The notes beneath the pieces are model-generated. The model saw only the letters and a list, made by a program, of their open reading frames with translations, was not told where the DNA came from and did not search any database. 6,121 bases of DNA from an uncultured Bacteroidota bacterium (GTDB lineage Bacteria; Bacteroidota; Bacteroidia; Flavobacteriales; Flavobacteriaceae), in contig CAIRNC010000530.1 in NCBI GenBank assembly GCA_903879875.1, positions 1-6,121 of the forward strand. Direction: 5' to 3'. Made by a program: the position numbers and the translations under genes. Of this stretch, positions 1 through 6,074 are shown one piece after another; positions within the stretch are counted from its first letter, which is position 1, and each line of letters begins with the position of its first letter.

Positions 1-10
1 CGGTAAAATA

Positions 11-1432
11 ATGAATTACAAATCAGCTTTAAACAATAAAATTTTTGAAATAATTTCCAAGGCAACCCAAGAACTTAACGTTGAGAGTTATGTTATTGGA
101 GGATTTGTTCGGGATTTATTATTAGGTCGAGATGCTAAAAAAGACATCGACATTGTTGCTGTCGGTAGTGGAATTGAACTCGCTCTAAAAGTTTCAGAAT
201 TACTCCCAAACAAACCAAAAGTGCAGTTTTTTAAAACGTATGGAACTGCCATGCTTCGTTTTGAAGATACCGAAATTGAGTTTGTTGGCGCCAGAAAAGA
301 ATCTTATAACTTTGACAGTCGCAATCCAGTAGTTGAAAACGGAACACTTGAGGATGATCAAAATCGTCGTGATTTTACTATAAATGCGTTGGCTTTGTCA
401 TTAAACACTTCTAATTACGGAGCGCTTTCTGACCCTTTTAATGGTTTAGAAGATTTGAAAAACAAAATCATCAAAACGCCTCTAGATCCAGACATTACCT
501 TTTCTGATGATCCTTTGCGAATGCTTAGAGCCATTCGATTTGCTAATCAATTGAACTTTGAAATTGAAGAAAAGTCTTTGCAATCCATAACCAAAAACGC
601 TAGTCGAATTTCAATTATTTCTGGCGAACGAATTGTCGATGAGTTGAATAAAATTCTAGCAACAGATAAGCCTTCGATTGGTTTTTTATTGCTTTTTCAA
701 ACAGGGCTTTTAGAGATACTTTTACCCGAATTAACTGCTTTAAATCAGGTGGAAGAAATAGAAGGACATACACATAAAAATAATTTTTATCACACCTTGG
801 AAGTTGTTGATAATATTTGTCCAAATACAGATGATGTATGGTTGCGCTGGTCGGCTTTACTGCATGACATTGGAAAAGCACCAACAAAACGTTTTAACAA
901 AAAACAAGGCTGGACTTTTCATGGACACGAGTTTTTAGGTGGTAAAATGGCTAAGAAAATATTTGAAAGATTGCACATGCCTTTAAATCATAAAATGAAA
1001 TTTGTTCAAAAAATGGTTATGATGAGTTCACGTCCAATTGTATTATCACAAGATTTAGTTACTGATTCAGCAGTACGTCGATTGGTTTTTGACGCTGGCG
1101 AAGATGTTGAAAGTCTAATGACTTTGTGTGAAGCAGACATCACAACCAAAAACCCAAATAAATTTAAAAAATACCATAATAATTTTGAGATAGTTCGAAA
1201 GAAAATCGTTGAAGTCGAGGAGCGTGATCATGTTCGTAATTTTCAGCCACCCATTTCAGGCGAAGAAATAATGGAAATATTTAATTTGAAGCCTTCCCGT
1301 GAAATCGGAATATTAAAAGAAGCTGTAAAAGAAGCTATAATGGAAGGTGAAATTCCTAATGAATATCAGGCAGCTTATGATTTTGTTTTGAAAAAAGGCG
1401 AGAAACTTGGATTAAAGATTAACGCTTGTTGA
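11..1432 (+). CDS. cca: CCA-adding tRNA nucleotidyltransferase with HD domain
   Basis: This 473-residue cytoplasmic enzyme of the class II nucleotidyltransferase/poly(A) polymerase family is expected to add or repair the 3'-CCA end of tRNAs, using CTP and ATP. The nucleotidyltransferase head holds GGFVRD at residues 30-35, followed by DIDI at 45-48, whose D46 and D48 are the expected metal-binding carboxylates. RRDFTINAL (119-127) and DPLRMLRAIRFA (167-178) are the typical nucleotide-recognition and neck motifs. An HD domain follows, with H261 in YHTLEVV, LLHDIGK at 284-288 (H285, D286) and further histidines H304 and H306, so metal-dependent phosphohydrolase activity is possible. The ATG lies 10 nt from the window edge, with alignment to the family starting soon after it. 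The upstream promoter lies outside the window. Some relatives are poly(A) polymerases (PcnB) or separate A- or CC-adding enzymes, and sequence alone does not fully exclude these. The HD domain and length favour the CCA-adding type. Confidence 0.9.
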   Translation: MNYKSALNNKIFEIISKATQELNVESYVIGGFVRDLLLGRDAKKDIDIVAVGSGIELALKVSELLPNKPKVQFFKTYGTAMLRFEDTEIEFVGARKESYNFDSRNPVVENGTLEDDQNRRDFTINALALSLNTSNYGALSDPFNGLEDLKNKIIKTPLDPDITFSDDPLRMLRAIRFANQLNFEIEEKSLQSITKNASRISIISGERIVDELNKILATDKPSIGFLLLFQTGLLEILLPELTALNQVEEIEGHTHKNNFYHTLEVVDNICPNTDDVWLRWSALLHDIGKAPTKRFNKKQGWTFHGHEFLGGKMAKKIFERLHMPLNHKMKFVQKMVMMSSRPIVLSQDLVTDSAVRRLVFDAGEDVESLMTLCEADITTKNPNKFKKYHNNFEIVRKKIVEVEERDHVRNFQPPISGEEIMEIFNLKPSREIGILKEAVKEAIMEGEIPNEYQAAYDFVLKKGEKLGLKINAC

Positions 1433-1455
1433 ATTACTATTTAATTGCATTTGAA

Positions 1456-1463
1456 TATCTTTA
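1456..1463 (+). promoter_or_regulatory. Candidate Bacteroidota -7 box upstream of ctaA
   Basis: TATCTTTA matches seven of eight positions of TAnnTTTG. The nearest upstream TTG (1429-1431) is 24 nt away, one more than the usual upper spacing, so the -33 element is weak. The box ends 18 nt before the ATG at 1482, the same distance as the perfect box before the DUF1456 gene. A start about 6 nt downstream would give a leader of roughly 12 nt. Read-through from cca is also possible because no terminator hairpin is visible in the 49-nt gap. Confidence 0.4.
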
Positions 1464-1481
1464 CGAAAATAATTTTTGACA

Positions 1482-2504
1482 ATGAAAAACGAAAATAAAT
1501 CCATTATAGTTTGGCTCCTTTCAGGTTGCTTTTTAGTGTTTATAATGGTCGTAGTTGGCGGAATCACTCGATTGACTAACTCTGGACTTTCAATGACTGA
1601 TTGGCATTTAGTAACAGATACTTTTCCACCATTAACCGAATTAAAATGGCAAGAAACCTTTGAAAAATACAAGCAATTTCCAGAATATCAAAAAATTAAC
1701 AGTCAGAATGATTTTACACTTTCCGACTACAAATTCATCTATTTTTGGGAATGGTTTCACCGCTTCATTGCTCGAATTTTAGGTTTTGTTTTTCTTATTC
1801 CATTTTTCTATTTTTTGATAAAGAAAAAATTAGACAAAGCTACTTTGCAAAAATGTTATATTCTATTAGGAATGGGCGCATTACAAGGTTTTTTCGGGTG
1901 GTTTATGGTAAAAAGCGGTTTGATTGACAATCCAGATGTAAGCCATTTTAGACTTTCTTTACATTTGACATTTGCGTTTGTAACTTTTGCGTATACACTT
2001 TGGGTTGCGTTGGATTTAATTTATCCAAACAAAAAAGAAATCAATATTTCTTTAAGAACTGTAGCGCGATTAACATTGATTTTCATTTTATTACAAATTA
2101 TTTATGGAGGTTTTGTAGCAGGTTTGAATGCGGGTTTGATTCACAACCATTGGCCATTGATGAGTGATGGTCAATTTTTTCACGAAAGCATTTTATTAGA
2201 AAAAGATACTTGGTTCCAAAGATTTACAGAAGCAAAAAATGGCGTTCAATTTGTCCACCGAACCTTGGCTTATATTGTTGTAGCGTTAATTTTTGTTTTG
2301 CTCTTTAAAAGTAAAAAACAAAAATTGGATAAACAGCAGCAATTTGGTATAAACGCATTGGTAGGTATAGTAATTTTGCAATTTGCTTTAGGTGTATTGA
2401 CTTTGTTATACAGCGTTCCATTGTGGTTAGGATTAACACATCAAGTGGTTGCCTTCTTTTTATTAACGGCAATGACCTTTAGTTTGCATAGATTGTCAAA
2501 ATAA
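1482..2504 (+). CDS. ctaA: Heme A synthase, COX15/CtaA family
   Basis: This 340-residue inner-membrane protein is expected to oxidise the C8 methyl group of heme O to a formyl group, giving heme A for aa3-type cytochrome c oxidase. About eight hydrophobic segments are visible, near residues 7-27, 94-113, 123-144, 157-180, 193-213, 259-277, 287-309 and 314-335. Family motifs occur in order: GGITRLTNSGLSMTDW (26-41), EWFHR (90-94), SLHLTFAF (159-166), GGFVAGLNAGLIHNHWPLM (209-227), FVHRTLAY (257-264) and THQVVAF (319-325). H93, H161, H259 and H320 are the probable axial heme ligands of the two four-helix halves. The GLNAG...NHWPLM stretch is of the COX15 type rather than the short Bacillus CtaA type. 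The start is placed at ATG 1482. An in-frame TTG at 1476 would add only two residues and is not preferred. No heme O synthase or oxidase subunit lies in the window. It may share a transcript with the next gene, 43 nt downstream. Confidence 0.93.
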   Translation: MKNENKSIIVWLLSGCFLVFIMVVVGGITRLTNSGLSMTDWHLVTDTFPPLTELKWQETFEKYKQFPEYQKINSQNDFTLSDYKFIYFWEWFHRFIARILGFVFLIPFFYFLIKKKLDKATLQKCYILLGMGALQGFFGWFMVKSGLIDNPDVSHFRLSLHLTFAFVTFAYTLWVALDLIYPNKKEINISLRTVARLTLIFILLQIIYGGFVAGLNAGLIHNHWPLMSDGQFFHESILLEKDTWFQRFTEAKNGVQFVHRTLAYIVVALIFVLLFKSKKQKLDKQQQFGINALVGIVILQFALGVLTLLYSVPLWLGLTHQVVAFFLLTAMTFSLHRLSK

Positions 2505-2547
2505 GAATATCGACTATATTGTCAAAAATACTTTTCAAAAACGTTAA

Positions 2548-3348
2548 ATGTCCAAACTTGCAGCACAAGATAAATTTCTAGATTTGTCAGATTACGGAAG
2601 ATTTTTCGGAAAATTTCTTGCCAATTTATTAAAAAACACCCGTTTTACACCTATTCATGTCACCTTGCTTTTTGGTGTTTCGGGTTTAATAGCTATTTTT
2701 TTTATTATTGAAAACCAGTATTATTTAGCTAGTTTTTTTATACTATTAAAATCCGGAATTGATGCCGCCGATGGCGAGTTGGCAAGATTAAAAAACACGC
2801 CATCTTATACGGGTAGATATCTCGATAGTGTTTTTGATATAATCTTAAATTTTTTGTTTTTTATAACGATTTGTTACGTTTCAAAAACATCATTGTTAAT
2901 GACAATTATTGCTTTTTTCTGTATCCAATTGCAAGGTACTTTATACAATTATTACTATGTTATTTTGAGAAACAAATCGGTTGGAGGAGATACAACTAGC
3001 AAAATATTTGAGTATAAATCGCCAAGAGCATTACCTGGCGAAAATCAAAAATCAGTTGATATTTTGTTTCAAATTTACACTATTGTTTATGGAGGTTTTG
3101 ATAAAATCATTCATTTTTTAGACAAAGATGCTTATAAAGTAAAAACGTTTCCCAATTGGTTTATGACTTTGGTTTCGCTTTACGGATTAGGTTTTCAACT
3201 TTTGCTAATCGCTATAATGCTTTCTCTAAACTATATTGAATTTATTATTCCATTTTTTATTGCCTACACAATTTTGATTTTTATTCTTATAGCCCTAAGA
3301 AAAATATGCTTTAAGTCAAATAGCTATCAAACAATAAACTACGATTGA
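2548..3348 (+). CDS. CDP-alcohol phosphatidyltransferase family membrane protein
   Basis: This 266-residue integral membrane enzyme should transfer a phosphoalcohol group from a CDP-linked donor to an acceptor alcohol, as in phospholipid synthesis. The complete signature D-x2-DG-x2-AR-x8-G-x3-D-x3-D is present as D72, D75, G76, A79, R80, G89, D93 and D97. The aspartates bind the divalent metals and act in catalysis in structurally characterised relatives. Six membrane segments are visible, near residues 36-54, 55-71, 94-112, 115-138, 206-228 and 229-250. A hydrophilic stretch of about 65 residues (141-205) lies between the fourth and fifth. The substrate cannot be read from the sequence; phosphatidylglycerophosphate, phosphatidylserine, phosphatidylinositol-type and surface-lipid synthases all share this core. 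The ATG begins the conserved reading frame after a 43-nt gap from ctaA with no clear promoter or terminator, so co-transcription with ctaA is likely. Its last 10 bp overlap the end of the opposite-strand methyltransferase gene. Confidence 0.87.
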   Translation: MSKLAAQDKFLDLSDYGRFFGKFLANLLKNTRFTPIHVTLLFGVSGLIAIFFIIENQYYLASFFILLKSGIDAADGELARLKNTPSYTGRYLDSVFDIILNFLFFITICYVSKTSLLMTIIAFFCIQLQGTLYNYYYVILRNKSVGGDTTSKIFEYKSPRALPGENQKSVDILFQIYTIVYGGFDKIIHFLDKDAYKVKTFPNWFMTLVSLYGLGFQLLLIAIMLSLNYIEFIIPFFIAYTILIFILIALRKICFKSNSYQTINYD

Positions 3349-4055
3349 TTGCTTAAAAATTCATTGAAATAAGAAACCGGTTTCAAGTCGATTAAATCCA
3401 TTCTATTTTTTTCGAAAAATGAATAATCTAAATCATCAACTGAAGTAAATGAGTTGAAAATTTCAGGTAATTTTCCGCTGTTTTTTTTGTAAACAAATCC
3501 TAATCCGTGGTCGGTATTCAATACAAAAGCGGTTAATTCAGGATGATTTTTTCTAATGTATACAATGGTTTTCCAAACATCGCCGTTCCAAATATTTTTC
3601 CAATCTTTATGATTTTCTAAATCTTTGCGAGCATCGTCAATAGAATTTGCAGGATATGCAGCCAATTCGTCTAGTGGATTACAATCATGAAGCACAATGA
3701 TTCCATTTGAGTCCAAGTATTTCAACGTATTTAAAGTATCTTGAAGCGACTGTTTATAGGTATGAAGTCCATCAATAAATGTCAATTGCAAATTGTTTTT
3801 AGCCAATAATTCTTGGTTATCGAGAAAAAAATCATCACTTGTAACTTCAAAATATTCGTTTTTAAAATTATCAGCATTTTTTATGGAAGCCTTTACTTTT
3901 TTCCACATATTAAAATTAAAAAAAGGATCAACAGCAAATCTTTTTTCAGCACCTTTAATGTTAAATAAACATTTACCACGATTTACCCCTATTTCTAAAT
4001 AATTTTTTACTTCGTTTTTTTTAATTAGCGCATTTAAAACTTCGATACGAGTCAT
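3339..4055 (-). CDS. Class I SAM-dependent methyltransferase (Methyltransf_24-like)
   Basis: This 238-residue protein is predicted to be soluble and to transfer a methyl group from S-adenosylmethionine to an unknown substrate. The Rossmann-type SAM site is suggested by NYLEIGVNRGK (18-28), the motif I loop, followed by FAVDPFF (40-46). FIDGLHTYKQSLQD (93-106) and GIIVLHDCNP (118-127) match the acidic loop and the HD-containing strand of the Methyltransf_24 group. GDVWKTIVYIR (158-168) and TDHGLGFVYK (181-190) close the recognisable part, and the last 45 or so residues are not diagnostic. There is no signal peptide or membrane segment. In other bacteria such proteins often accompany polysaccharide or surface-glycan genes, but no such genes are seen here. 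The start at ATG 4055 fits a leader of about 40 nt after a perfect -7 box. It converges on the phosphatidyltransferase gene, and the two stop regions overlap by 10 bp. The fold is fairly certain and the reaction partner is unknown. Confidence 0.82.
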   Translation of the reverse strand: MTRIEVLNALIKKNEVKNYLEIGVNRGKCLFNIKGAEKRFAVDPFFNFNMWKKVKASIKNADNFKNEYFEVTSDDFFLDNQELLAKNNLQLTFIDGLHTYKQSLQDTLNTLKYLDSNGIIVLHDCNPLDELAAYPANSIDDARKDLENHKDWKNIWNGDVWKTIVYIRKNHPELTAFVLNTDHGLGFVYKKNSGKLPEIFNSFTSVDDLDYSFFEKNRMDLIDLKPVSYFNEFLSNQS

Positions 4056-4099
4056 TTTTTTGAATTTATTTTACTACTAAACATTGCATTTTCGAAAAG

Positions 4100-4107
4100 C
4101 AAATATA
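4100..4107 (-). promoter_or_regulatory. Candidate -7 box for the methyltransferase gene
   Basis: Read on the minus strand this is TATATTTG, a full match to TAnnTTTG, ending 44 nt before the start codon. No TTG lies at the usual 17-23 nt upstream. A second candidate, TTAGTTTG at 4117-4110, has one mismatch but has TTG (4142-4140) at a spacing of 22 nt. Either or both could serve. Both fall in the 138-nt gap shared with the divergent DUF1456 gene. Confidence 0.45.
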
Positions 4108-4167
4108 GACAAACTAATTCCTAAATTTTAATTGATAAACAATAATTAATTGCAATGGTTTAATAAT

Positions 4168-4175
4168 TATCTTTG
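4168..4175 (+). promoter_or_regulatory. Bacteroidota -7 box for the DUF1456 gene
   Basis: TATCTTTG matches TAnnTTTG at every fixed position. A TTG at 4150-4152 lies 15 nt upstream, slightly closer than the usual 17-23 nt. Transcription would begin near 4181, leaving a short A-rich leader before ATG 4194. The box includes the alternative in-frame TTG codon at 4173-4175, which argues strongly against that codon as the translation start. Confidence 0.6.
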
Positions 4176-4193
4176 TCGAAATTAAAAATACAA

Positions 4194-4652
4194 ATGATGA
4201 CCAATAACGATATTTTCAAAAAATTGCGTGTTGCCTTAATGTTGCGTGATGATCAAATAGTTGAAATTTTAGAATTAGTAGATTTTAGAATTTCAAAATC
4301 GGAGTTAGGAGCTTTTTTTCGTGATGAAAAACATGAAAATTACATGGAATGTGGTGACCAAGTACTGCGAAACTTTCTTAACGGTTTGGTAATTCACTTG
4401 CGAGGAACGAAAGAAAATCCCAAAAATCCAAATGATGTTTTAGCGAAACACAAAGCGGAAATTCCAAAAAAAGACAATGCTAAACCTAGAGCTGAATTTA
4501 AACCAAAACCAAAAGACGAAGAATGTGCTCGTGGCGATCAAAAGCCTGGACAAAAAAAAACAGCTGCAAAAAAACCATTCAAAAAACCTGCTCCTAAGGT
4601 GCAAATTGTAGAAAAAGTAAAATTCAATTTTGGTAAGAATAAGAAGTCTTAA
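4194..4652 (+). CDS. DUF1456 (YehS-family) protein with Lys/Pro-rich tail
   Basis: This 152-residue protein (151 if the adjacent second ATG at 4197 is used) carries one DUF1456 unit at about residues 4-72. It includes NDIFKKLRVAL (5-15), LRDDQIVEILEL (17-28), FRISKSELGAFFR (31-43) and ECGDQVLRNFLNGL (52-65). As recalled, E. coli YehS has two such units, and this one resembles the second. Residues 91-152 form a low-complexity basic tail with 19 Lys, 2 Arg and 8 Pro in 62 positions. The tail is probably disordered and could bind nucleic acid or another polyanion, which is inference. No biochemical function is established for the family. The upstream TTG at 4173 would add seven residues but lies inside the -7 promoter box, so ATG 4194 is preferred. 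A run of nine A (4552-4560) lies in the tail. The gene stands alone, between a divergent promoter region and a strong terminator. Confidence 0.83.
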   Translation: MMTNNDIFKKLRVALMLRDDQIVEILELVDFRISKSELGAFFRDEKHENYMECGDQVLRNFLNGLVIHLRGTKENPKNPNDVLAKHKAEIPKKDNAKPRAEFKPKPKDEECARGDQKPGQKKTAAKKPFKKPAPKVQIVEKVKFNFGKNKKS

Positions 4653-4674
4653 TTTTAGTTTTTATAATCACAAA

Positions 4675-4705
4675 AAAAATCCTGAGCTTGAAACTCAGGA
4701 TTTTT
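4675..4705. terminator. Bidirectional intrinsic terminator
   Basis: A perfect 12-bp stem (4675-4686 with 4694-4705) closes a 7-nt loop, CTTGAAA. The core TCCTGAG/CTCAGGA is GC-containing and is flanked by A5 on the left and T5 on the right, so a U tract follows the hairpin on both strands. It lies 22 nt after the stop of the DUF1456 gene and 21 nt after the stop of sucC, and can end transcription of both convergent genes. Confidence 0.9.
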
Positions 4706-4726
4706 AGTATAAATATTTTAAATTTA

Positions 4727-5920
4727 TTAAGAAAGTGCTGCTTTTACTTGGTCGGCTGCTTCTTGGAACTGAACAGCTGATAAAATAGGCATTCCTGAAT
4801 TGTCAATTAATTCTTTTGCAATTTCGGCATTCGTACCTTGAAGACGCACAATGATTGGTACTTTAATAGCATCACCCATGTTTTTGTAAGCATCAACAAC
4901 TCCTTGCGCAACTCTATCACAACGAACGATTCCACCAAAAATATTGATTAAAATTGCTTTTACGTTAGGATCTTTCAATATAATTCTAAAAGCCAATTCT
5001 ACACGTTTTGCATCTGCAGTACCACCTACGTCTAAGAAGTTTGCAGGTTCAAAACCAGCATACTTAATTAAATCCATAGTCGCCATTGCTAAACCTGCGC
5101 CGTTAACCATACAACCTACTGTACCGTCAAGATCTACATAATTTAATCCAGCTTCTTTAGCTTCAACTTCAATTGGGTTTTCTTCCCGAACGTCACGCAT
5201 TTCAGCATATTTTACTTGTCTGTATAAAGCGTTGTCATCCAAATTAACTTTGGCATCTACTGCAATAATTTTATTATCCGATGTTTTTAAAACAGGATTA
5301 ATTTCAAACATAGACGCATCAGAACCGATGTAAGCATTGTATAATGCCATAACAAACTGAACCATTTCTTTGAAAGCATTTCCAGAAAGTCCTAAATTAA
5401 AGGCAATTCTACGTGCTTGAAACGCTTGTAGACCAGTTGTTGGGTCTATTTCTTCTGTAAAAATTAAATGCGGTGTATGCTCGGCAACTTCTTCAATATC
5501 CATTCCACCTTCGGTCGAATACATAATCATGTTGCGACCTTTTGCTCTATTTAATAAAACAGACATGTAAAATTCTGAAGTTTCTGATTCACCTGGATAA
5601 TATACATCTTCAGCAATTAAAACTTTGTGTACTTTTTTACCCTCAGCAGAGGTTTGAGGTGTAATTAGTTGCATTCCAATAATTTGTTCTGAAAGTTCAG
5701 TAACTTGTTGCAAGTTTTTGGCTAATTTTACTCCTCCACCTTTTCCACGACCACCTGCGTGTACTTGTGCTTTGATAACATGCCATCCTGTTCCGGTTTC
5801 GGCTGTTAATTGTTTAGCGGCTGCAACGGCTTCAACTGGATTGTTTGCCACATAGCCACGTTGTACTTTTACACCATAACTGGCTAATATTTCTTTTCCT
5901 TGGTATTCGTGTATGTCCAT
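4727..5920 (-). CDS. sucC: Succinyl-CoA synthetase (ADP-forming) beta subunit
   Basis: This 397-residue cytoplasmic subunit pairs with SucD to interconvert succinyl-CoA and succinate with substrate-level ATP (or GTP) formation in the TCA cycle. The N-terminal ATP-grasp part opens with MDIHEYQGKEILASYGV and carries KAQVHAGGRGKGGGVKLA at 50-67. FEINPV (205-210) and VDAKVNLDDNALYR (221-234) hold N208 and D222, which correspond to Mg-nucleotide ligands N199 and D213 of E. coli SucC and have the same spacing. The C-terminal CoA-ligase-like domain holds GCMVNGAGLAMATMD (269-283), ANFLDVGGTAD (293-303), NIFGGIVRCD (326-335) and VRLQGTNAEIA (358-368). Its length is close to the 388 residues of E. coli SucC and nothing appears missing. 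The ATG at 5920 begins the conserved N terminus. A well-formed promoter lies just upstream and a terminator just downstream, so the gene seems monocistronic. The partner gene sucD is not in the window. Confidence 0.97.
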   Translation of the reverse strand: MDIHEYQGKEILASYGVKVQRGYVANNPVEAVAAAKQLTAETGTGWHVIKAQVHAGGRGKGGGVKLAKNLQQVTELSEQIIGMQLITPQTSAEGKKVHKVLIAEDVYYPGESETSEFYMSVLLNRAKGRNMIMYSTEGGMDIEEVAEHTPHLIFTEEIDPTTGLQAFQARRIAFNLGLSGNAFKEMVQFVMALYNAYIGSDASMFEINPVLKTSDNKIIAVDAKVNLDDNALYRQVKYAEMRDVREENPIEVEAKEAGLNYVDLDGTVGCMVNGAGLAMATMDLIKYAGFEPANFLDVGGTADAKRVELAFRIILKDPNVKAILINIFGGIVRCDRVAQGVVDAYKNMGDAIKVPIIVRLQGTNAEIAKELIDNSGMPILSAVQFQEAADQVKAALS

Positions 5921-5934
5921 AATGAGGTTTTTTG

Positions 5935-5948
5935 ACTTTTTTAAAAGT
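5935..5948. repeat. Short inverted repeat at the predicted sucC transcription start
   Basis: ACTTTT and AAAAGT form a perfect 6-bp inverted repeat around a TT centre. It covers the predicted transcription start and first bases of the sucC leader. It could be an operator half-site pair, but such AT-only-core repeats arise easily by chance in DNA this A+T rich. Confidence 0.25.
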
Positions 5949-5952
5949 GGTA

Positions 5953-5984
5953 CAAAAATAACAATTAGATTGGAATATTATCAA
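5953..5984 (-). promoter_or_regulatory. sucC promoter, complete Bacteroidota type
   Basis: Read on the minus strand, TTG (5984-5982) is followed after 21 nt by TATTTTTG (5960-5953). Both the -33 TTG and the -7 TAnnTTTG elements match fully and the spacing lies within the known 17-23 nt range. The start of transcription should be near 5947, giving a leader of about 27 nt before the ATG. This is the best promoter in the window. Confidence 0.7.
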
Positions 5985-6013
5985 CCATTTTAGCTTTTAT
6001 TTCATTTAAAATG

Positions 6014-6036
6014 TGAAAAAATATCCATTTTTGGAT
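6014..6036 (-). terminator. Weak possible terminator after the upstream partial gene
   Basis: On the minus strand ATCCA (6036-6032) and TGGAT (6027-6023) form a 5-bp stem with an AAAA loop, followed by A and then a run of six T. It lies about 39 nt beyond the stop of the partial gene at the window edge. The stem is short and has only two G-C pairs, so its strength is doubtful. It would help separate that gene from sucC. Confidence 0.35.
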
Positions 6037-6074
6037 GAAAAACTAACAATAATTCAAATTCACGTTAAAATCGT

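Noticed and set aside
615..887. Open minus-strand frame of 90 codons inside cca
   Set aside because: It lies wholly within the strongly supported cca gene, and its translation is rich in Leu, Tyr, Gln and His without a recognisable domain. It is a shadow of the real gene.
1433..1481. Possible terminator or small RNA between cca and ctaA
   Set aside because: The 49-nt gap has no stable inverted repeat with a T tract; only a candidate promoter is visible.
1412..1672. Open minus-strand frame of 86 codons spanning the cca end and ctaA start
   Set aside because: It runs antisense through the conserved GGITRLTNSGLSM region of ctaA and has no recognisable motif.
1745..1927. Second plus-strand open frame within ctaA
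   Set aside because: It overlaps the conserved EWFHR and following membrane segments in another frame, and its content is explained by the real gene.
2492..2527. Direct repeat ATTGTCAAAA at 2492-2501 and 2518-2527 around the ctaA stop
   Set aside because: Only 10 bp long, A+T rich, one copy is coding, and no third copy or flanking structure suggests a regulatory or mobile origin.
2529..2536. TACTTTTC as a -7 box for the phosphatidyltransferase gene
   Set aside because: It has one mismatch, no correctly spaced TTG, and would place transcription start only a few bases before the ATG.
3373..3384. Perfect 12-bp palindrome GAAACCGGTTTC near the methyltransferase 3' end
   Set aside because: It has no loop or T tract so it is not a terminator, and it lies in codons for the Lys-Pro-Val-Ser region. 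A restriction-type palindrome by chance is the simpler view.
3793..4002. Plus-strand open frame antisense to the methyltransferase
   Set aside because: It is opposite the conserved SAM-binding region and has no domain, promoter or leader of its own.
4944..5141. Plus-strand open frame antisense to sucC
   Set aside because: It mirrors the highly conserved C-terminal domain of sucC, and no independent evidence supports it.
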